Shown: positions 46,165 through 59,965 of the stretch, piece by piece
Layout of the letters: each line of letters starts with the position of its first letter
Numbering within the stretch: the first letter of the stretch is position 1
From: Perilla frutescens
Lineage: Eukaryota > Streptophyta > Magnoliopsida > Lamiales > Lamiaceae
Assembly: GCA_026008535.1 (NCBI GenBank)
Contig: BRKX01000011.1
Coordinates: forward strand, 43,508,183-43,572,182
Direction: 5' to 3'
Length of the DNA: 64,000 nucleotides
The notes under the pieces: generated by a model
Database searches by the model: none
Seen by the model: the letters and a program-made list of their open reading frames with translations, nothing else
What the model was told of the DNA's origin: nothing
Program-made: the position numbers and the translations under genes

Positions 46165-49100
46165 TCACCATGAAAAAGGGCTCGCTCCCAATAAGAATAT
46201 TTCATTTTCCACATCTTTCACCCATTGACAAACCCGGTTGCATACTTTTATTGCAAGAGCCTGCAAAATGGAGTTACAATACTCAGCAAAGACGAGCGCA
46301 AGTTCAACAACACCAGAAGAAAATTAATACAAAGATGTCGAAATTTTAAGATGCCTTTCAAATGTTCCCAATGGTTTCTAATAGACAAAAGGAGAAAATT
46401 AGATGTTTGCTTGATCAAACCTTGTCAGCAAGGGGATCAAAAGCTGCATACAGTTCAAAATCTTGCGTGACCCAGCAAAGTAGAACTGCGATAACAGAGG
46501 ACTAATTAGGAACTTCACAACCAGGAAAAACTTGAACTATGAGTGACAAGTACAAAACATAATTAAACAAGAGAAAATTAAAATTAACAATATATATGAT
46601 TTTCTTTCCATTTTCAATTTTATATTTAAGCAATTAGTCCAATTGCTTCTCCGATTCCAGGAACTAATGAACGCGACAATCTTACAGTGTCCTTTCCCCT
46701 GCCTCTTAACAACTAGCTATATGCTTCAAAATGCGATACTTGTGAAGTTACAATTCAATGAAAATGCAGTTAGCCCGTCTTAGAGGGATATATATAAATG
46801 GCAAAAGAAAACTTTTTATTACACAGTCAAGTCAGCATCAAACTGCGTCACAGAATGCCAACAGCTAAAGGTGCACGGAGCCCCAATTGGATGATTTGCT
46901 AAGAAGTATTTTATCTTCACTAATTCTCAATAACTGGTCAAAATCTCTCATTCAATTCATGCGGAGAGCAACAGGATAGAATAAGAAAGATCTACCGTAA
47001 TTTTCATCTCTTCTGAACTGGGTTTTGTGAGGTCCTATTCCTTTGTCATGCATGGATGAATAAAGTTTTTGATAGGCCCTATATAATCTGTGAACGGAGC
47101 ATAGTTCTGTATTAATATCATCCTGCAAAATCCTGCAGAGGAAATTAGCATGGAGTAGAGAGTTGCAACTTAAACTGCTACACACCTTTTTTGCTGTCTC
47201 AAGCTGTTGATTGGAGATGAAAACTCAGATGACACATATTGGTCAAGATAGATACTTCTGTATATGAAATGCCATAGTCCAGCTGGACCACCAATCCCCC
47301 CAACAAATCCGTCTGCCATTCTCCCCAGGGAACCTACTCCAGGTCTTGGTTGACCTAAATGAGACGAAACAGCACCAGCACGAGAAGTGGGTTCGACAAG
47401 CAAATCCTCAATATGCATACCACCATCGACCAATGATCTTTGGACTTCACTCAGTACATTTGAATTCAACAGTACAGACTCAATCCGAATCCTATAAGAT
47501 GCAACAAATGTTTTTATTCAACAAAGACCAGATCATGCAGTTAGCCATCTTGCAATGCCATGTACAACACGATTCATATAAACATTGGAGATCTGTCTGA
47601 ATGACAATGATTAGGCATTAAGATTGAAACTTTACCTGCAATCTTTTAAATGATAGAAAGCGTCAGAACTTGTGGTGAGCAAGATCAGATATGTATCAAT
47701 CTGTAATTGGATTCAATATTTCATCACTGTATTACCAATTTGAAAGAGACAAAATCTAAAGTAACTCAAAAGTAAAATTTAGGGATTTTAATTCATTGCA
47801 TCAGCCAACAGTCTAACTCGTATACCATTGTTTGAGATATTTAGTTTTAAGTTATGCTGGTAGTCCTCAGAAAATTCTGTACAAATAAAATATAACTTAC
47901 ATCAAAGTAATGCACATAAGCATACAGAAATGCCATGGGATTGTATCTTGGCAGGCAAATTGGTGAGAAAGATTCAGATGTCCTGCAAAAAATAGAGAAC
48001 CATGTAAAATGAACGTCTTTAAGCAGTTCATTCACAACTATGGAGGTTTAATGAAAAACCTGACTATATTGTCTTTCAATAACATCATAGAGCTTTAAAT
48101 TAACATATTCTTAGGACAATAATAGGTAGCCTAATGTTGTCAAAGTTGCGGAAATGAGCAAAAGTGTCTGCCCAGCAGTTAATACAATATTTAACCAGGC
48201 AATACCAGTTGTGATCAATGGAATCCATCAAATTTTAGGCTGGAAATATGATAAGCTGTGTGAAAGATGAATATATTTGATAAGAAAATTATCAAAAGCT
48301 AAGCAAGGATTTGAGAATTGCAGCAGAGTTTTTGTTGAGGATAATATTGACTGCAATTTTGTTTTGGACATAGCATCTGGAGTTCATCTCTAATGTACTA
48401 ATTTTTTAAAAAAAAATTGGGTTTATCACCTGCTGACCTGCCTGCTGATTGTCCCTTTTATTTCTGACCATGCCCATCTAATCTTCTTTACCATAAAAGG
48501 CCAAGTTTTTTATGCAGACTTAATAAACAGTATGGCATGTGCACATGCATGTATTTGTGAACAAAATTAACTAACCTAATCAAATCACATTTCTACATCA
48601 AGATTCATGGAATAATGTCAGGAGTTGCACAAGTAAACTTACCTAAAAGATTCAGAGGACATGATAAAATTGGAGAGTAGCAGTATATCGTCAGGATGAA
48701 GAGATGCTTTTTGGGCACTAACAAGACTGATAACCTGCATTGCATTTCAATGTGTGATGACAGTTTTTATGTAACTTAGGTACAGCCAAGGGAAGAGAGA
48801 ACTTATATAGCACAACTTAACTGTTTTCAAAATAAAACCTAAATATATTCTCCTTTTATTGGTTTTATTAGTGGAATTACTCTTCAGGCCCAATAGAAAG
48901 TTTGAGTGAAGAACGTACGCTATGAGTTACAAAGAAAATTTATTTTGTGAAAAATATTAACACAAAAAAAAACAGCTATTAAGTATGCCACAGGTCTTGC
49001 CTTATGACAGATAATTTGAAATAACAGATTGAAGGCTGATATCTGTTGAGTAATAAAGATATAACAGTTACCTTATGTTTGCACATCAAGAGTGCAAATA

Positions 49101-52026
49101 GGACACCTGAGCCAGCTACATCTTGTAAGATGGAAGCTGCAGCTTGACGTGTTGCACAAGCAAGGGGAAGACATGAGTAGGCATGAAGAAAAGTGGCAGG
49201 ATTCCTACAATCAGAACAGCAAGCATATTTTGGTAAAAAAAAAAAAAAACAAGATTGAGCCACGGGGATCAGTAAATGTTAATATGAATCTTAGTACATG
49301 CTAACTGGATCATATTCTTTATTCACCGGGAAAAAAATAAAAGGTAAAAAAAATAGCCTGATTCAACTGTCATATCATCTAAATATTGGAAATTGGCATG
49401 GACAACACAGGTCACAAGTTTTGACATTCATCACAAAGTCCAAATTTCAGGGGTCCTACGTATTTTATGTCAATTAGAACACCTTCAAGTTATGGTTTCT
49501 TACTACACTAAACTTTCGGAAAGGAACATTGATCACAAGTTGCACATTTTGGTATTATGAATATTAAAATGCCAAAATGAGATGGGGAGGCTTATAAGAC
49601 TTAAATTACTCTAATAGACTATAGAGTTTGAAGAAGTACCAACTGAAAGAATGGATAAGAGACGAGAAGACAGCATCAGTTCCCCCTAGCAGTGATGTCA
49701 TATCAAATTTTGGATTCTTCTCAAAACAACGATTCACAGACTTCGTCAGAATTAGTATCATCTGCATGCAGAAACTAATATATGAAAAAAGAGATCCCCA
49801 AAGAAGTAACCGATTAACATTCTCACTCAACAAACATCTAGAGTTCCTGTGTATTGGAGGCAAGATACCTGACCGTGGAGTAGCTCCAGCTGACCCTTTA
49901 ATGATTCATAGGGTTCTTCTGTGCAGCTTATGCAGACCAAGTATATTGGTCCTTTCACAAGAAAAACAACCTGATACATGAAACCTCACATCAGGAGATA
50001 TGACTTTCATGGCCAAAGCTACATAGAATTTGTCCATTTGGAAGAAGATGAATATAGACACTTCTCATCGATTTGTCAGTCATGCACCAAATCAAAGCTT
50101 CTGGAACACACAGATAATGCAAAAAAAAAAAAGTATATTCAGACTTCAGAGAGAGATTTATGGATGACAATAAGGACATTCAGACAAAATCCAGTCTTTG
50201 AAGACACGGCTAATGCAGAACAAAAGTAAGTATATTCAGGCTTCAGCCAGGGATTTATGAATGGAAATAAGGATCTTCAGACAAAATTTCAAATCTTTAA
50301 ATTTTCATTTTCAGAAAGGTTTGAAATGAAAAGAACTACCGGATCTGTAAAATAGATTTAAAATTTATTTGTTCACTATTTTTGTCGAATAGAAATCAAC
50401 ACAGGAGAAGTGTTTCATATCAGAAAACAACTGCTTTGTTCTTAAAATGCGAAGACTATGGCAGACAATCATAGTTAATATCCACGGGCTCTGAGAAGTG
50501 GGAACAAAATTCTGCAATCAAATTTTCTTCTTTTCGGTAAATAAAGATACAGCTTACGGGTATGACTATGGCAGACAATCGTACATACCCATACATCCAT
50601 GGCAAAGGAGATTCAATCTACGTAACCAGCTTATTCTCCTAGTTCAGATAAGCTATCTAACTGCAGCACCTAAAATGTTTCTCGGAAGAAGCAATAACCA
50701 ACCAACCAGTACTGAGAGGGAAATAAAGAAACTAGTGCAACTTTATGAAGGCCTCTAAGCTCAATGAGAAGGTGATATTAACCTGGTGTTTACCAGCTCT
50801 AACCAAATTGACCCGGTCTCCCCTGAAAAGCATTCAACGAAGAAAGATATCCAATCAACTATCTGCTAAGCAATAATAAAAACAAGGTAATAAATAATTA
50901 TCACGAATAGCACACCCATTTTCAACAAAGGAAATAATGGCTTGCAAAGTTGCAGAGAATCCAGCTAGCTTGTGTTCATCCCCATACCTACAAATCAATA
51001 ATACGATCAGATGGGAATATGTTATTCATGGGAAACTATATACAAATAACTAAATGCACAGATTTTAACACTATTAAGAAGAATATAGTTTTGTTTAATA
51101 GTGTCAAACCTAAACAAATAGACACAAACCTCGAATATATGGGTTTCCCAGAATGACTCAATATAAAGAAGTGTTTCTTCCTTTTCCTCCAAGAAACCGA
51201 CGCATCATCCTGAGTTTCATTAATTAACCAAATATACATGAGTATGTATCATAAAACCCATGCAGTTCATCAATTAATCAAACAGTAAAACCACTCGTCA
51301 TTAAACCAATCGTAACAGGCTATCCTAGAGATTGTAAACTTTCCTTCCACGTCTAAAACAAATTAGGATCAACTGCTAGCAGCAAATGTTTTAACTACAA
51401 ACCCCATATTAAAATAAGATATGCATAAAACTGCTAAAATTCCAGCTAACCTCATCAGCATGCCGTTTCCCAGATACCCATTGACTCTGGGAACCAGAGA
51501 CCCCATCAAATTCGACCTCTCTAATATCACTATTATCTTCGTCATCATCATTGATTTCATCGCCACCGCTGGTGCTCCCCATCTCACCAGCGTAGCCGCT
51601 GCTGCCCGGACTCAACGGCCGCTCAACCTCATCTATTTCCGGAACATTCCGCCACGTGTAGGAGATCTCCTCATTAACTCCCGAAGACTCTGCCTTCGAA
51701 TTACTCTCGAAATGCTGATCCTCCACGAAATCATCATCACCTTCCGCTACAATTTCTTCACTAAATGATCCATTTATGGCCTTCAGCTGCTCCGGCGACT
51801 CCGCCTCCTCCTCTAACGCTTCTTCTTCATCGTCCAACGTCGTCGTCGGGGAACGCGAGGACATTGAGATTGAGGCCAATTGATTCTCTAGGGCATCGAG
51901 CGATTGGTCGATCAAGTCCGGATTCTTGTTAGCCTCCGGCTCGGGTTCCGGGTCGGGGTCCGAGCTCGGATCAGAATTAGGGTTCCGATCATCGCTGACT
52001 GATGAGGAATTCGAATCCGAGGGCAT
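46165..52026 (-). CDS. MON1: Vacuolar fusion protein MON1/SAND, 14 exons, 640 aa
   Basis: Exons (minus strand): 52026-51451, 51209-51130, 50987-50916, 50822-50783, 49970-49869, 49761-49640, 49204-49072, 48734-48643, 47982-47901, 47700-47636, 47491-47186, 47087-46996, 46485-46421, 46260-46165 (stop TGA). Every junction is GT..AG and in phase; the sum is 1,923 nt. Residues 1-192 are acidic and Ser-rich ([12 protein letters not shown]). Conserved blocks follow: [96 protein letters not shown] and the end [15 protein letters not shown]1 pairs with CCZ1 as the guanine-nucleotide exchange factor that loads Rab7 on late endosomes, enabling vacuolar trafficking. The usual three-longin architecture spans residues ~195-640. 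Arabidopsis MON1 is about 607 aa. No lesions were seen. Confidence 0.95.
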
Positions 52027-52852
52027 TGTTTATCAGAAAGTGGAACTACGATGCCTAATTAGAAAATCGGAATTGGTGATTTAATGAACCCTACTCGGAA
52101 GAGGAGAAATTCTTTGAAGCTCAGTGGTGGTGGTCGCATCCGGGGTGGCGGTGATAGAGAGACAAAATACAACACGACGGCGTTTGTTTGACCAGTAGGT
52201 AGTGGGCTTGGGATTAGGTGGCGCTCCGTTACACTATTTCTGGGCCTCCTTACGCCCTTTTTCCCTAATTCTAATCACAATTTTCATTTTTCTCTTCACC
52301 GCCCCAACTTAATATATACACAAATATTTTTTAATAGACTAATTTGCCCCCAATGATTAAAAACCCCTTCAAAAAATTAAATTGAACAATATAAATTCAA
52401 TTATTTTTTTTGTGCATAAATTGGACAACAAATTTTTATTGAACTCTGATTTCATCATTATGTCCAAACACTATAATTTAATTTTATTAAATTGGTGGAA
52501 ATAAAATATGGTAGTTATAATCTAATTCACAATGTTTGAAGGTTTAATAAGAATAATTCAATATTTTAATAATTATAATTTAATTCTCTATGCTGGGATA
52601 TTGTAATAGAAATAACTCAATATTTAATATCAATAATTTAATTCTCAACATTTGAGCATTTGAACAAAAATGACCCGACATTTTTGATGAAAATACAATT
52701 TCGGTTGATTTCGATCACATTACTATCGAGTGAGCTAGATAACTCACATAACAGACTGAAACTCAAACATTGAGAATTAAATTGTACGTTAAGTTATTTT
52801 TGTTAAAACATTCGAACGTTGAGATTTAAACTGTAATTAGCCCAATAAAATA
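52027..52852. other. MON1 promoter region and AT-rich spacer
   Basis: 52027-52200 is the likely 5' UTR and proximal promoter of MON1. From 52380 to 52850 diverged copies of a sentence-like unit (AATTTAATTCTCAA(C/T), AACATT(T/C)GA, AAATAACTCAATA) recur, probably an old repeat. No gene was seen. Confidence 0.4.
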
Positions 52853-53716
52853 TGTTGGATTCTAACACAGGCAAACTACATTGTACGGGGAAAATAGATT
52901 GTACCCATCACAGTACATACATATATTTTATCCTCAACTAAATACTTACATCCTAAATAGAATGAAGCAACCATTTTATACTGTACAATTTAAATGACTT
53001 TTGAATCAAAATAAATTTATACGGATCCAATCTATATTCTTACTCTGATTGTTCTTTTCAAACTTGATCTTCAAATGATCTTCGAAACTTTCGGTGAAGA
53101 TTTGTATCATCAATCTTCTTTGACTTGGTATTTGAATTTGGTCTTTGAAGTTTTTCAGAAAAGATTTGTATCGCCGATCTTCTTTGACTTGTTGTTTGAA
53201 ATTTGATAACGTTAACCGGGGCCGACAACCTTTATTTGTGGATTGAGCGTTGGATTTTAGGTGATTTAGATGAAGAACGACTTAAATCTTGTTAGAATAC
53301 CTTGGATATTGGACTTTTAACGTCGATTAAAGGGTTTAAGAACCTTGATTCTGGATCGAACGCTGAATTTGAGATAATTCCGGTGATGGTGAAGAATGAC
53401 TTGAATGTTGGAGAGAACTTCGTAGCTCCAACTTCTTGAGCTCTTCAATTCTGAGCTCCGGTGTCATTTTCAACTGCTATAGAGCCTCTATTTATAGTTG
53501 TAAGTAGGAGTATCTACTTTATTAACTCTTGAATATTGATATATACCTCTTGAAAGATATTACTTGCTGCCAAAAACTTGATATTTATAATATAATAATA
53601 TCTTTATTATTTAAATATTTGATCTAATTTTAAATTTCATAAGATTTCAAAATTAAATAAATATATATAAATTAATAAAAATATTATATATAATATTTGA
53701 TTTTTGACCATCTACA
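52853..53716 (-). mobile_element. Probable solo LTR, minus orientation
   Basis: On the minus strand the block opens TGTAGATGGTCAAAAATC and closes GTTAGAATCCAACA (TG..CA), about 864 bp. The minus strand has AACTATAAATAGAGGC (about 53485-53500), a TATA box at a plausible U3/R position. Inside, a ~65-bp unit with AAGATTTGTATC and TCTTCTTTGACTTG is duplicated at about 53090-53205. Flanking 5-mers do not match and no internal coding region is attached. Confidence 0.5.
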
Positions 53717-54584
53717 CGAGGTTATGATTATGAAGCGGTGAGGAATTAATTTTGTTTGGGGGTTTTTAAGTATTGGGGATGTAGGGGCAAATTAGTTTAT
53801 TCAAAAAATATTTGTAATAAATATTAATTTTGGGAGATAGTTGTGAAAAAAATGGGATTGTTAATATAATTCCCCTGGGCATTTTAAGCAAGTGGTAGAA
53901 TTTGGGCCTAATTTGATTTGTGATTGATATGATTTGGGCTTGTTTGATATATTGAACAGCACGAGATTCCTTCGATGAGAGTAAAGCTGAAATTGAGAAG
54001 GGAATTATGAAATTAAATTTTGGAAAGGACAATCTTTAACATAATTTATGAGTTGAGTTAGAGCTTTATTGTGTTTTTTAAGATACCCGCAACATCTATC
54101 CATAAAGATGCATTGAGTATCTCGATTTAGAAGCTATGCATAAGTTCAAACTCGTTATCATTTGAGCGGTTTTATTACCACTTTTCCGTACTAATTTTGC
54201 ACATTTGGAGTTCAGTTGGTGACGGGTTGACGGCATTAAAAAAAATTGTTCAAGCGCGCTATTAAGGAAAACGTCATTCATTTTTTTAAAGATTTGTTAC
54301 ACTGTAAACCAGTTGATTTCACATTTTGACAATTTATTTTGGGTTTTATATATTTTAGTCCAATCAAGTTATTTGCATCTTTAAAGAAGGTGTTGGTTCT
54401 AAACAATATATCAATTTTAATTGAAAACTAATAACACGAAAAGATGTTGGGTTATGAATTTTAGAGAAACAAAGCTTATGGAATTGAGAACAAAACTGTA
54501 ATACTTAAAAAATAATGGTATTTTATAAATTAGAATCAGTAATTGTCCTAAAAGTGAGAGTTGAAAAATAGCATATATGTTCCC
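53717..54584. other. AT-rich intergenic stretch
   Basis: No recognisable gene or terminal repeat. Open frames on the minus strand at 53766-54032 and 54417-54782 are AT-rich and resemble no family. Confidence 0.45.
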
Positions 54585-54720
54585 TTGATAATCGCCTAGT
54601 GGTGGTGTAATGGTGTAGCCTAATTTGAGATTGAAAGTGTCATGATTTAATCCCACCAACACCAATAGATTTGAAATTGTCACATGTCGTGTAACCTCGC
54701 TACAAGTCATCTTCGTCAAC
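54585..54720 (+). mobile_element. tRNA-derived SINE copy
   Basis: TCGCCTAGTGGTGGTGTAAT (A-box region, about 54591-54610) and GTGTCATGATTTAATCCCAC (B-box region, 54637-54656) have the same spacing and order as the SINE at 22000-22097. The right border is uncertain. Confidence 0.5.
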
Positions 54721-54882
54721 CCATAAGAAAAAAAAGGTTTGTAAGCTGCATTCCTAAATTTCCAAACAAACACTCTCAACAATCTTGCAGTGTAAAGACA
54801 TACTTAAATTTCAACTTCAAATGTATGCAGCTAGTGTATTTTTTTTAAAGCCACGTACAAATGTACAATTAAAGCTATATCA

Positions 54883-56209
54883 TTGATGCACTAAATATTA
54901 TGCAATAAACTGCAACTAATATAGATTATGTAATATAGTAAGTGAATTGAGTATCGTATTCACAGAGACTGAACTATTGATCGCACTGAGTACTAAGCTA
55001 ACAACTTTCTATTATCCAGGTTACTTATTTCTTTGGTTTGAATTATTCCCAGACACTTATGCAAATTTAAACTTAAATAAATAAACAAGAAAATACGGAA
55101 ATCAATTTAACCAACTAAATGAGTTCCGAGAAATAAAACAATCAATTAAAAGATTAATCATAGGGAATGCAGTGCACATGTATCCGTTATGTATTGATTC
55201 AATCCTAATAATTCCCACTTTTAATCTTGTTATTGGTGAAGTATTATAAATGTCGCCACATATCTCCGTCAAGTCTCAAGGCAGTCGTGGATTAACAAAT
55301 TAACTATTACTTTCGTCTCTAGATTAATTTACCACCTCCTTAAAATATTAGATTAAATCTCCTACATATTCATTCAGAATGTATATCAACATGTTTAATT
55401 AATCCCACTAGTTAAATATCTCCATCAGATCTCAATTTAATTAGCTAGCATGCATCAATTATGGCCACTAATCTTTGCATGAAATAAAAAGCACTTGAAC
55501 AGTTTAACACAATAATCAGAAGGGAAAAATAACAGAATTAAATTAATTTCATAACTTCCACATGTTTGCAAATTAATTCTAGAATTAATACGAGTCTAGC
55601 CGCTCATCGTAAAATTACAATCTAAGAAAAATAAAGTACGAATTACATAAGTCATAGCAAGAATTAAAATAAAATATTAAACAACTTATGCCGGAATGTT
55701 TGAATCTTCAACCTTCGTCTTCACAGCTTTTCTCTGCACTTCTATAGGGTAAAAGTGTTTGGATTTTCGTGCAAAAAAAAGCCTTAAATAGTTGGGCCGA
55801 GTTTGGATGAGTTTTAGAGTCGAACAAGAAAAGAGAAAAAAATCCGCCACAAACCGCCTTAACACGCACGGTCCGTGCGCCAAGATGGTCCTCGCGCACG
55901 GGCCGTGCGCCAACCTCTGGACAAGTTTTTCACTGATGCGCACGGTCCGTGCGCCTAGGGAGTGGTCCTGCACGGGCCGTGCAACTCGGTCATTTCTTGC
56001 ACGGGCCGTGCGGTTCTTCGATCAACGCGTTCGTCCTATTTTTGTCTCGTTTGGCTCTATTCTCACTCCCGATTTTACTCCTTTCAACTTCTAAGTTCCT
56101 GACTCCTTTTTACTCTTCATTTACTTCAAAATTTGACAAACTCGTGAAAACAATAATAAAATGAAAATTGAACTTAAACGCAGCTCACAAACCACGTACA
56201 ATGCATCAA
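54883..56209. mobile_element. Unclassified ~1.3-kb repeat element
   Basis: The ends are TTGATGCA (54883-54890) and its inverted complement TGCATCAA (56202-56209). CCACGTACAA occurs just outside the left end (54851-54860) and just inside the right end (56192-56201). Its left part has the wording GAGTATCGTATTCACAGAGACTG, which I have met in several dicot repeats. The right part contains the palindrome cluster at 55866-56011. No transposase-like frame is present. The borders and class are guesses. Confidence 0.35.
55866..56011. repeat. Five copies of the palindrome GCACGGNCCGTGC
   Basis: Exact 13-bp palindromes lie at 55866, 55896, 55940, 55970 and 55999. The central base alternates T, G, T, G, G on the plus strand. 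Start-to-start spacing is 30, 44, 30 and 29 bp. The cluster is a GC-rich island in AT-rich DNA and creates spurious Arg/Ala-rich reading frames. Confidence 0.95.
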
Positions 56210-56869
56210 GTTCAAACACGAAATAGATGAAAAACACGATATTGTTAATCATCAACTAGTAACTGAATATAGTGCACGAAGAATTCTATAACCTCTAGAT
56301 TAAATATATCTTTCTTTAGATGAAGGTAAATTTTGCATATTTTATTGCCATTTGATCCGTTGATTATTGGCTTAGCTAGCTTAGCACCAAAACGGCCTTT
56401 CACATTTTTTTTATTTTTTTTTGGTTTGATTTGTGTCTTTGGAAAAAATAAGGAATTTGAAATCACTTCATCTAGATGAGGTGTGGTAGAGAAATGTGAC
56501 ATGTTCGATTTTGCGACCTTTTTATGTATGTTTTATTTATTTCAATACACGTAAATTAACTTTCATATTTATGTACATTCGACTTATGAATTATAGTTGT
56601 AGCACACGCATAAAATTGCATAATTCCTCGATTAGTTAACCTCGATCGGAACTTATAGCCACAAGCTAAATTGTTGAAATTTCATTATGGAACATAATCA
56701 TATGCTATTACTCTCTATTGCCCCACTGCCACATGTTAGTCCAGTTATATATCAGCAATGTAGGATTTTATAATGATTCCTAAAATTTATCTATTTAGAA
56801 ATAAGAGATTTTAGTGGATCTTATCCGCTATCATAATTAAACAACATCAATTCGATATTTTATAAATAG

Positions 56870-57047
56870 TACTCCATCTGTTTCATAATATATATTGTGT
56901 TTAGAATTTTTAGTCTATATCAAAATGTTTAAATTTTAACATACTTTCACACTCCATTATATCATAATATGTTTAGCTATGGGGTGGGAAAAGAGGGGCT
57001 ATATTTGTGGAAAATTTTAAAACATGCTTTTTGAAATGGAGAGATTA
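56870..57047. mobile_element. Possible degenerate Stowaway-like MITE
   Basis: The left end TACTCCATCTGTTTCATAAT resembles the TACTCCCTCCG-type terminus. The right end, reverse-complemented, is TAATCTCTCCATTTCAAAAA. TA lies at both edges and the length is about 178 bp. The inverted match is loose. Confidence 0.35.
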
Positions 57048-57660
57048 ATTATCAACACAAAAATACTAGTAGCCTTTTATTAATGGATGCATTTTTCTTA
57101 GAGCGAAACTAGTGTGAAATCTTTATTTTTCTACGATACAACATATGTATTTTGTTTGTTTTTATTTTCCTTTTCAATTTTACATGTATGCGTTCACGTA
57201 TCTCTAATGTGATAATTTGATCTGAAGAGTAAAATTGTGGAGAAAATGAAACATTATGTAAAATCAGTGTTAAATATAAGTTGAGGTACTGGTGTAAGAA
57301 AATTATAATGAATGTGGTATTAAGTATAATTAAAGCTTTTAATTTTTTGTGGAGAAATTGGGGTGCATGACTGTATTTGCCCACTGCGCAATATATCTTG
57401 AGGCTTATCCTAAGCGGAAGGGATCCTCTATTATAGATTTGGTGTTTTAATCCGTATTCCACGATCAATCAAATTTATGAGGTTTTCTTCCATTTTTTTC
57501 ATCAATTTTAATTTATTATGTTTTAGTTTAATTGTATGATTGGTTTTAGGTTCACCCCACCTAATTAGGGTTTATAATCATTTTTTAGTATTTAATTTTC
57601 AAAGAAATGATTATTATGGTTGATAATTTTTAAAATTTTAATTTTTTGTGGATAAATGTG
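57048..57660. other. AT-rich intergenic stretch
   Basis: No supported gene. The minus-strand open frame at 57109-57468 has a composition like its surroundings and no recognisable domain. Confidence 0.5.
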
Positions 57661-57664
57661 ACTA

Positions 57665-57760
57665 GGTCGATTATGTTTTTTACTCACACATCCGACCTGT
57701 GGTATTGAGGAAATTCGAACGCGTTACCTTTTGGCCTTGAAGCAATGTCACTCCATTAAT
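57665..57760 (-). mobile_element. tRNA-derived SINE fragment
   Basis: The minus strand reads AAGGTAACGCGTTCGAATTT (B-box region) and CCTCAATACCACAGGTCGGA, then GTGTGAGTAAAAAACAT. The same tail words appear in the copies at 61204-61540, placing all three in one family. The A-box part is mostly lost. Confidence 0.55.
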
Positions 57761-58818
57761 TTTTATTTTTATAATATCTATTATTAAACTTGTTAAATCG
57801 ATCGTGGAACACAGGTTGGAGCACCAAATATGGAATAGAGGGGGGTTTCGTCCCCATACTAAGACCTAAATAAATATAATATAATTCGGTTGTTGACGTC
57901 AAGAGTGACGGCGTTAATGTCGACACTCAAATTCCTTGTCACAATAAAGCTAGATTAGATAGCGACGGCCGAACCCATACAAAACGCCACCCGCGATAAT
58001 TACAGTCAACTAAACGTCCCGTTCAGGGGCCCACCCAGTTTTAATCCAACGGCTCTGATCATCCCATCTCTTCTTCATTTCCTTTCTCTCTCTTTTTCGC
58101 TTCAGGGACCAGTTAAAAAGAGAGGGGGGGTTTCAATTTTGCTTTATTTATTTTCAGGGATTATACCTTTTTCTCATTGGCGAACACGTCGTCATCACGA
58201 GATGTCTCCTTTTGTTTTATTTTTGTTCGAAAATCCAATAATTCGAGATCATTTATGCTGGTAGATGTGAGAATTCCGTTATGAGATGCAAATTAACGTG
58301 GGATCATATTCACAAATAAAGAAATTGACGTGAGATCAAAATTAAATGTATATACCTTAATATTTCGCTCCAGAAACAACATCCAAAAAATAAAAAACAC
58401 TAATAATCTAGATTATATTGTGCATTACATAAAACTGTTATTGTTAATATAAAATTATAAAACGTTTCGTTGGGGTCACTTGTATCATTTGTATTTTTTG
58501 TGATTTCATGGAGGATATTTTGCATCAAACTTTCCTCTCTATGAGTGACAGTAGTTTAGATTAACCTCCTTATAATTTATAGTATATGAATATGACATGT
58601 GTTGTGTGTTTATGATAACAAAAATAATATTCACCCCCTTCATTTTTCATATGTGTAAAATGTAAAATTACATAATTTTTTTATACAGAACGCTTATTTA
58701 TTCATTAAAATAAAATGATTGTTCATTTAAAAAAACATTAAATCGCGGATAGTGATTTATGAAAATGAAAAATTTAATGCATATCTATTAATAAAAATAG
58801 GTTATAATATTTGGACTG

Positions 58819-58860
<42 letters not shown>

Positions 58861-59965
58861 TATACAAATTAGTAAGGCTACTCAATTCATACAAATCCCA
58901 TAAGATAATGCATATGTATTATATAGATATCAATATTTATTAACCCTACTTATTATTATTATTATTATTATTATAAGACGAAATATATAATTATGTCCCA
59001 CCTTTTTATTTATTTTATAAAAATGATCCGAATTATAAAAAAAAAATTCATATTTTTTGTAAAAATATTATTGAATTTAATTTCCAGTACCTGATTGTTG
59101 ACAGAACGCATTCAAGTTTAGTATTTAAGATAAATATATAATTATTTATGCCATTTACGCGCTCCTACGTGCCTTGTCATAATTCAATACCAGAATTTGA
59201 ATCATACAATTTTTATTTATTTGTTTACAAAAATATTGAAAAGTTAGATATTTTTTAAAAATATTTTAAAATCCAAAATATATTTACAAAACAGAACATA
59301 AATAAACATAAATATATTTGACCATTTAAAAAATACTTACAATTACTACTACTCATTGACTCACCACTCATTTCTTTAATCAACTCCATAAACTCGAACT
59401 TAAAGAAATAAATTTTAAGTGAGATCAGTCATACCGAAAATACTTTATGGATAGAAAAAGTAAAAAACATAATAGTGACCAGACATGTTACACAAACTAT
59501 GCCTGCTCGCTACTAATATTTGGACACGGACTTTGTCTTTCATCCGGGAAGCCAACGACTTTGATTTATGGGGGAAGAAAAAAGTTAAATATAAAAGGGG
59601 ATCACACAATTCACACACCGTAAATAATGTGGCGTCTTTTACAAAAGCCACGCGCTTTCGAAGTCTAACTCGCAACTTTTGTCCTAAATTTTTAAAATCC
59701 AAACTAAATTAAAAATAAAAAATCTTGTGTTCTTCAACATAAATTTACAAGTTTCAGAATAATAATATTATATTCATATTTGAATCCAATAATCGATTTT
59801 CTTTTCCCGATCTCAAAATGTTAGACTTACATTCTCCAGCAAGCAGCAATCCTCCCAATCTCGCCTCCGTAAGGTCAAAATGAGGCTCTTTTTTTTCGTA
59901 ATAAAAAACCATAAAAAAGGCCAAATTGAAAAAAAAATAAAAAAATTCTCAAAATCCCAATTGAA
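57761..59965. other. Intergenic stretch with a (TA)n microsatellite
   Basis: The segment 57950-58140 is less AT-rich and has CT-rich and GGGCCCACC words, as in plant promoters or leaders, but no gene follows it. A TA run lies at about 58822-58851 and a TTA run near 58949-58973. The last ~150 bp are the likely S40 3' UTR. Confidence 0.4.

Noticed and set aside
49092..50758. Several plus-strand frames within the MON1 locus
   Set aside because: They are antisense to MON1 exons and introns, whose phase-consistent splice sites and conserved blocks explain the region.
55686..56164. Open frames on both strands over the palindrome cluster
   Set aside because: The palindromes code Arg/Ala/Gly on both strands by symmetry. 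No start context or homologous protein was recognised.
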